Source: DATGJX01 sp963830545
Lineage (GTDB): Bacteria; Vulcanimicrobiota; Vulcanimicrobiia; Vulcanimicrobiales; Vulcanimicrobiaceae
Assembly (NCBI GenBank): GCA_963830545.1
Contig: CAWHMK010000001.1
Span: 1 to 64,000, forward strand
Length of the DNA stretch: 64,000 bases
Direction: 5' to 3'
How positions within the stretch are numbered: position 1 is the stretch's first letter; each line of letters starts with the position of its first letter. Positions 58,790-64,000 of the stretch are shown here, piece after piece. A program made the position numbers and the translations under genes. A model generated the notes under the pieces. It was not told the DNA's origin and did not search any database. It was given only the letters and a program-made list of their open reading frames with translations.

Positions 58790-60493
58790 TTAGAGCACGT
58801 GGCGGCTGATAACGTCGTCGAGCGTGACGGTGTCGACGTACGGCGCGAGCGAGGCCGGCACGACGATCTGCGTGGTCGGCAAATACCGCGTTCCGAACCC
58901 TTCCTGCGATACGTCGTGGATGCGCGTACGGAACGTCTGCTCGAGCGTTGCGCTCGGTGCGCTTGCGTCGACCAGGCCGTTGTACGTGAAACGGCGATCG
59001 ATCGTGAACCCGGCGTTCTGCAGCGCCGTTTCCACGGCCGCGCGATTCGCACCCGGGCGCAACACGACCTGCACGGACGTCGGTGCGCTCGCGGAGCGCG
59101 CGCCCAGATCGGTCAATCCGGAAACGCGAGGAGTGACGTCGAGCGTGAATCCTTGCGCGGAACGCTGCTGCGTTGCGGCGATGTTCGACATCGCGGTATG
59201 CATGAGTAATCCGCCCGCTTTGACGCCGCCCGGACACGCCGTATTTGCGAACGTCATGCCGATCGGTACGCCGAATCCGCTTGCGTCGTCATATCCCGGA
59301 CCGGCGCGGTAGTAGGGGGTGGTGCCCTGGTATTGGTCGATGCCGCTCACGATGTCGATGTACGCCTGCGGATTTTGCTGATCCACGTAGTACGGAATGG
59401 ACACGGGATTCGCCAGACCTGACGGCAGGTGGCAATATTGATACAACTCCGCCATTAGAGCCGCGTACTCGGGAGCAGCCCACGACGTACCGTTTATATG
59501 AACCCATGACCCGTCGTAGAGATTATCGCTTTCCGCGGGCATCGAAACGTCCGGCACGTTTCGGAACCGCGTCGAAAACATTCCCGCTACACCGCTTTGA
59601 TACGCCGGCAGCGTATAGAACGCAGATACGCCGCCGCCGCCCGCGCACTGCGAGGGAGAGCCGGTGCAGGTGTCGTCGTTCCACAACGTGGTGCTCGTAA
59701 TCGGATGCCCGAGCGACAGACTCGTTTCCGAGCCGCCGGCGCCGATGACGTACGGGTTGCTTGCAGGGTAGTTCGCGCCAACGGTGGAGGGTGGATTGCA
59801 GACGTTCCCATTGTCTCCGCCCGACGCAACGAACAAGATGCCCGCCTGCGCGCCTTGCTGCAGGAACGGGTCCTCGGGCGGACCGGAATACTCGCAGCCG
59901 CCGAACGACGAGTTGACGACGGTGGCAATGCCGTCGCTTTCAATCTTGCTGTACGCTTTTGCGATGCTCGTATCGTTCAGATCGTTGATTTGGTAGACCA
60001 GAATATTTGCGCCCGGTGCGAGTCCGGCCACGGTTTCAACGTCCAAGTACGCCTCGTCCTGATCGCCCGCTGCCCCGCCCGGGCTGGGAATGCCGTGCGA
60101 ACCGTCCACCGAAATCGTGGTAATCGTTCCGGTCTCCGTGATGCCGAACTGCGTAAGGTAGTGATTGACGACGGTGCGATCGACGTCGGAATCGATGACG
60201 ATCCCGACCGTTTCGCCGGTGCCATTCCAACCGTGCTGAACGGGAAAATCGAGCCCGCTCGCCACACCGTACGGCGTCCAGCCGCCGTTGTACGTCGTCA
60301 AACCGCTCAGTGCCGTGCCCGGGCCCGGCACGACGCCCGTCGGCATCGGTGTGGGCGTCGCCGTCGGAATGGGCGTCGGCGTGGGGCCGCCTCCGGTGCT
60401 CGGCATGCCTCCGCCTCCCCCGCAGGCCGCGAGCAATAGGGCGAAACCAAACAACATCGGCAGGTGGGAACGTCGCATGGTCCGGGCTTTCAT
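58790..60493 (-). CDS. S53 (sedolisin-type) peptidase lipoprotein with C-terminal propeptide-like domain
   Basis: 567 residues, with GGGAG upstream of ATG 60493. Lipobox LLLAAC near residue 24, then a Pro/Thr linker (PTPTPIPTATPTPMPTG). The peptidase domain covers about 65-430: catalytic Glu and Asp in DEAYLDVETVAGLAPGA, oxyanion Asp in FVASGGDNG, Ser in INGTSWAAPEYA, and the calcium region near GYDDASGFGVP. Residues about 470-567 (VQVVLRPGANRAAVETALQN ... VPASLAPYVDTV) resemble the second half of the pro-kumamolisin activation domain, which is normally N-terminal. Probably exported to the outer membrane or surface. Confidence 0.83.
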   Translation of the reverse strand: MKARTMRRSHLPMLFGFALLLAACGGGGGMPSTGGGPTPTPIPTATPTPMPTGVVPGPGTALSGLTTYNGGWTPYGVASGLDFPVQHGWNGTGETVGIVIDSDVDRTVVNHYLTQFGITETGTITTISVDGSHGIPSPGGAAGDQDEAYLDVETVAGLAPGANILVYQINDLNDTSIAKAYSKIESDGIATVVNSSFGGCEYSGPPEDPFLQQGAQAGILFVASGGDNGNVCNPPSTVGANYPASNPYVIGAGGSETSLSLGHPITSTTLWNDDTCTGSPSQCAGGGGVSAFYTLPAYQSGVAGMFSTRFRNVPDVSMPAESDNLYDGSWVHINGTSWAAPEYAALMAELYQYCHLPSGLANPVSIPYYVDQQNPQAYIDIVSGIDQYQGTTPYYRAGPGYDDASGFGVPIGMTFANTACPGGVKAGGLLMHTAMSNIAATQQRSAQGFTLDVTPRVSGLTDLGARSASAPTSVQVVLRPGANRAAVETALQNAGFTIDRRFTYNGLVDASAPSATLEQTFRTRIHDVSQEGFGTRYLPTTQIVVPASLAPYVDTVTLDDVISRHVL

Positions 60494-60520
60494 GATGTCT
60501 CCCTGTAACGCGGCAGCGGC

Positions 60521-62147
60521 TCAGACTCGTTGCGAGTTCGCCCGCAGCCCGCTCTCGCAAACGAAAACGTTGCACTTTCCCCGTTTCCGTGCGGGGCAGA
60601 TCCGAGACGAACTCGACCTCGCGCGGCGACTTGAACGGCGCAATCCGTTCGCGCACGAAGTCTTGCAGGCGCTCGGCCATTGCATCGCCGGTCTTAGAGT
60701 CATCGGCCAGCACCACGTAGGCCTTTACGATATTCGTTTGCTTCTCGGGAACCGGCTTACCGACCACGGCGCATTCCTTCACTTCGGGGTGGGTGAGCAG
60801 CACTTGCTCGACCTCGGGGCCTGAAATGTTGTACCCCGAGGCGATAATCATGTCGTCGGTTCGTGCGACGTACCAGAAGCAGCCGTTTTCGTCTTGGCGG
60901 TACGCATCGCCCGGATAGTTCCAACCATTTTGAACGTACGTGCCCTGACGCTCGTCGTCCAAATATCGACAGCCGGTCGGCCCCTTTACCGCCAGACGGC
61001 CGACGGTATTTCGCGGTAACGGCGTGCCGTTTACGTCGTGGATCTGAGCGGCGTAACCCGGTACGACGCGTCCGGTCGCACCTGCGACCACCGCGTCCTC
61101 CGGCGAGCCGATGAAAATGTGCAGCATCTCGGTGCTGCCGATCCCGTCCAAAATCTTGAGTCCCGTGCGTTCGTACCACGTTTGCCACGTCGCCGGCGGA
61201 AGCGTTTCTCCGGCGGACACGCACTTTCGCAACGACGAGACGTCGTATCCCGAAAGCATGCCGGCCATTGCGCGATACGCAACGGGTGCCGTGAATATCA
61301 CGCTCACGCCGTAGTCTTGGATTGCCTTCAGCAGCGCCTCCGGCGCCGCTTTCTCGAGCAGCAGCGTCGCCGCACCCGCGTGCAGCGGAAAGAGCAGCAA
61401 TCCGCCCAACCCGAAAGTGAATCCCAGCGGCGGGCTGCCCGCAAAAAGATCGCCGGCTTGCGGCTGCAGCACGTGCCGGCCGTACGTATCGCACGTCGCC
61501 ATGACGTCGCGATGATAGTGCATTGCCGCTTTCGGCTTTCCGGTGGTTCCGGAGGTGAATCCGATGATCGCGACGTCTTCCGCGGCGGTATCGACGTTTT
61601 CGAAGTCCGCCGCTTTGGTTCGCATGCGCTCTTCCAAATCGCCCGTGTTGAAGTACAGCGTTTGAAAATCCGCACGTCCGTCGATGGCCGCGCGCAAGTC
61701 GGCCGCGAGGCGCGAGTCGCACAGCGCGTGTCGAATTTGCGCCTTTTCGATGATGTTTCGCAACTCCGTCGCGCGGTAGAGCGGCATCGTCGTTACCGCA
61801 ATCGCGCCCGCTTTCATGACGGCGAACCAGCAGGCGGCCATCATGGGCGAGTTCGGCGCGCGCAGCAACACTCGATTTCCGGGTACGACGCCGAGATCTT
61901 CGCTGAGCACGCGCGCGATGCGGTTGGAAGCGCGAAAGAGATCCGCGTAACTCCACACCGTCTGCGGCGCGAGGATGCAGCGCCGGTCGCCGTTGCCTTC
62001 GCGCACGTGCCGGTCGAGTAATTCGCGCGCGCAGTTGATTCGATCCGGATACTGCAGATCCGGAAGCGTAAGAACGATCTCCGGCAGGCGATCGCGCGGC
62101 GGAAGACGGTCTGCGGCGAACGTGTCAACGTGCGCGCTGGCAGCCAT
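60521..62147 (-). CDS. AMP-forming aryl-CoA ligase (benzoate/2-aminobenzoate-CoA ligase type)
   Basis: About 542 residues. ANL superfamily: GFTSGTTGKPKAAMH is the ATP loop, GYNISGPEVEQVLLTHPEVKECAVVG is the hinge to the mobile domain, and RTETGKVQRFRLRE holds the catalytic Lys near the C-terminus. The open frame continues into the S53 gene for 450 bases; the alternative frame stops at 60521 just before the S53 ribosome site. So a one-base error near 60530-60560 is likely. Activates an aromatic acid with CoA. Starts directly after the dehydrogenase stop (TGA-ATG). Confidence 0.83.
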
Positions 62148-63275
62148 TCAGCGTTCCTCCAAAATCGAGCGTGCTATCACGATTTGCTGAATTTCACTGG
62201 CCCCCTCGTAGATGCGCAGCGCTCGGACGTCGCGGTACAGACGCTCGGCAATCTCACCGCGCGTCACACCTCTGCCGCCGAACAACTGCACGGCCGCATC
62301 CGCCGCACGCGCCGCAGCCTCGGTCGCAAACCATTTCGCCATCGCCGCCTCACGCGTGATTCGCTGCGCCCCCGAGTCCTTGAGGTACGCCGCGCGATAC
62401 ACGAGCAGCTCGCTCGCATCCGCATCGGTCGCCATCTGCGCGATCTTTGCCTGCGTCAATTGGAACGAGGCGAGCGGTGCGCCGAATAGTTTGCGTTCGC
62501 GAACGTGCGCGACGGATTCGTCGAGCGCGCGTCGCGCGAAGCCTGCAGCCGCGGCGCCCACCGTCGGACGAAAGACGTCCAGCGTCGCCATTGCAATCTT
62601 GAAGCCTTGGCCCTCCTCGCCGAGGCGGTTTTGAGCCGGAATCCGGCAGCGTTCGAAGCGCAGTGTGCCGAGCGGATGCGGAGAGATCGTTTCGATGCGT
62701 TGCGGCACCGAAAGGCCCGGCGCGGACGCGGGCACGATGAAAGCGGTCAGCCCTTTCCCACCCGTATCCGCAGTTCGCGCGAAAACCACATACGTGTCCG
62801 CGATACCGGCGTTGCTTATCCACGTCTTCTCGCCGTCGAGGACGTATGCGTCTGCATCCGGCACCGCACGCGTCGTGAGCGCGGCCACGTCGGAGCCGGC
62901 TTCGCGCTCGGACAGCGCGAACGCCATGACCTCGGAGCCGGACGCGATGCGCGGCAGATACCGTTCGCGTTGTTCCGCCGTTCCGAAAAGCGAGATGGGA
63001 CCTCCCCCAAGGCCTTGCATCGCAAACGCGAAATCTGCAAGGCCGTCGTGGTAGGCGAGCATCTCGCGAGCAACGCACAGGCGGCGCACGTCCAGCTCGA
63101 CGCATGCATGCAAAAATCCCTCGGACCCCAGATCCGCGACCCAGCGCTTGACCTGCGCCTCGACGGATTCGCCTTCGCGGAAGCTGCGGCGTTCGAGCCA
63201 GCCGCCCAGCGCCGCGGCGAAACGCCCGTGCCGCTCCTCGAAGAACGGCCACCGTAAGAAAGAACGCTCGCGCAT
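62148..63275 (-). CDS. Acyl-CoA dehydrogenase family protein
   Basis: 375 residues from ATG 63275 (GGAG upstream). FALSEREAGSDVAAL and TWISNAGIADTYVVFART are the FAD-binding segments, QLFGGRGVTRG and YEGASEIQQIVIARSIL the C-terminal signature with the catalytic Glu region. Acts on an acyl-CoA; the neighbours suggest an aromatic or alicyclic substrate. Four bases from the enoyl-CoA hydratase gene. Confidence 0.88.
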   Translation of the reverse strand: MRERSFLRWPFFEERHGRFAAALGGWLERRSFREGESVEAQVKRWVADLGSEGFLHACVELDVRRLCVAREMLAYHDGLADFAFAMQGLGGGPISLFGTAEQRERYLPRIASGSEVMAFALSEREAGSDVAALTTRAVPDADAYVLDGEKTWISNAGIADTYVVFARTADTGGKGLTAFIVPASAPGLSVPQRIETISPHPLGTLRFERCRIPAQNRLGEEGQGFKIAMATLDVFRPTVGAAAAGFARRALDESVAHVRERKLFGAPLASFQLTQAKIAQMATDADASELLVYRAAYLKDSGAQRITREAAMAKWFATEAAARAADAAVQLFGGRGVTRGEIAERLYRDVRALRIYEGASEIQQIVIARSILEER

Positions 63276-63279
63276 CGCG

Positions 63280-64000
63280 TCAATCTCCGGCAAAGACCGG
63301 TGTCTCGCCTGCGATGAACGCCGCATAGGCGCGTTTGAAATCCTGCGTTTCCATCAGTTTGGCTTGTGCGCTCGCTTCTGCGTCGATCGCTTCGTCCAGC
63401 GGCATGTTCCATTCTTCGTGGAGCATGCGTTTCGTCGCAGCGTGCGCCGCAGTGGGACCGGCCGCTATCGCCGACGCGAGCGCTCGTGCTTCGCGCAGCA
63501 CGTCGTGCGGATCGTGAACGGCGTTGTAGAATCCCCACTCGAGTGCCTGCTCCGCGCGCAGCGTGCGTCCGGTGTACAGCAGCTCGGACGCGCGTCCGTG
63601 CCCCACGATGCGCGGAAGCATCGCGCACGCACCCATGTCGCAACCCCCCAACCCCACTCGCACGAACAGGAACGCAACGCGGCTGCGAGCCGTGCCCAGG
63701 CGCACGTCCGACGCCATTGCGAGAATCGCGCCCGCGCCCACACAGACGCCGTCGATTGCGGCGAGGATCGGCTGCGGGCACGCGCGCATCGCCTTGACAA
63801 GGTCGCCGGTCATCTGCGTGAATTCGAGTAGTTGCTGCGGCGTTCGTTCGGTGAGCGGGCCGATGATTTCACGCACGTCGCCGCCCGAGCAAAAGTTTTC
63901 CGCGGCGCCCGTCAGAACCACGGCTTTGACGCGGCGATCGTCACGCAGCCCCCGAAAGTAGTCGCGCAGTTCCGCATACGACTCGAAAGTCAGCGGGTTC
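63280..64000 (-). CDS. Enoyl-CoA hydratase/isomerase family protein, 5' end beyond the window
   Basis: At least 239 residues; the frame continues to position 64000 (NPLTFESYAELRDYFRGLRDD). GAAENFCSGGDVREI forms the first oxyanion loop, DGVCVGAGAILAMASDVRL the second; the catalytic Glu of classical hydratases is at GGCDMGACAML. First of the three CoA genes in transcription order as far as the window shows. Confidence 0.88.
   Translation of the reverse strand, partial: NPLTFESYAELRDYFRGLRDDRRVKAVVLTGAAENFCSGGDVREIIGPLTERTPQQLLEFTQMTGDLVKAMRACPQPILAAIDGVCVGAGAILAMASDVRLGTARSRVAFLFVRVGLGGCDMGACAMLPRIVGHGRASELLYTGRTLRAEQALEWGFYNAVHDPHDVLREARALASAIAAGPTAAHAATKRMLHEEWNMPLDEAIDAEASAQAKLMETQDFKRAYAAFIAGETPVFAGD

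Noticed and set aside
60036..60520. C-terminal extension of the CoA ligase into the S53 gene
   Set aside because: The extension is the antiphase reading of the peptidase gene, low-complexity Arg/His/Ala sequence without family similarity.

Overview
The window looks like a chromosomal core region from a GC-rich, diderm bacterium. Evidence: a complete 16S-23S-5S operon, nearly the whole ribosomal-protein superoperon, class III prepilin-type signals, lipoprotein signals, and a secreted protein whose C-terminus looks like an outer-membrane beta-barrel ending in Phe. The gene mix (CGNR regulator, BTAD/ATPase/TPR regulator, copper-amine-oxidase-N domain protein, S53 peptidase, tryptophan genes downstream of rplQ) would fit a poorly studied lineage such as Eremiobacterota (WPS-2) or a relative. 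That placement is inference and I could not test it.

Layout. 1-6330: rRNA operon on the minus strand, 5S cut by the window start. The 23S gene is about 3.75 kb because it carries two ORF-less group I introns (E. coli positions about 1931 and 2500) and a domain III expansion. 6344-12851: a CGNR regulator divergent from a small ORF and a VOC protein, an rlmI-like / phosphotransferase / pruA set, and lhgO. 12861-20041: rpsK-rpsD-rpoA-rplQ running straight into trpD-C-F-B-A. 20374-24817: four non-ribosomal genes (barrel protein, MFS, nucleotidyltransferase, DUF72) wedged between rpsM and rpsK, with terminators at both ends. 24839-37726: rplC to rpsM, one long minus-strand operon with a clear sigma70 promoter before rplC; rpmD and infA are absent from their usual places. 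37723-44969: a 7.5 kb accessory block (secreted proteins, CLC channel, repeat protein, glutaryl-CoA dehydrogenase, SRPBCC protein, DUF5654 protein) separating rpsJ from rplC. 45066-50065: the str operon rpsL-rpsG-fusA-tuf-rpsJ with its own promoter and terminator. 50104-58757: BTAD regulator, divergent pilin-like pair, alpha/beta hydrolase, EamA transporter, and DUF3311-mctP-ridA. 58790-64000: an S53 lipoprotein peptidase whose propeptide-like domain sits at the C-terminus, and an aryl-CoA ligase / acyl-CoA dehydrogenase / enoyl-CoA hydratase set cut by the window end.

Quality warning. At least a dozen single-base indels break conserved genes (pruA, rpoA, secY, rplV, rplD, fusA, tuf twice, the BTAD regulator twice, mctP, the repeat protein, the DUF5654 gene, probably the ligase). 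Several of these genes are essential, so most are probably sequence errors rather than true pseudogenes. I give the full gene span in each case and state where the frame changes.
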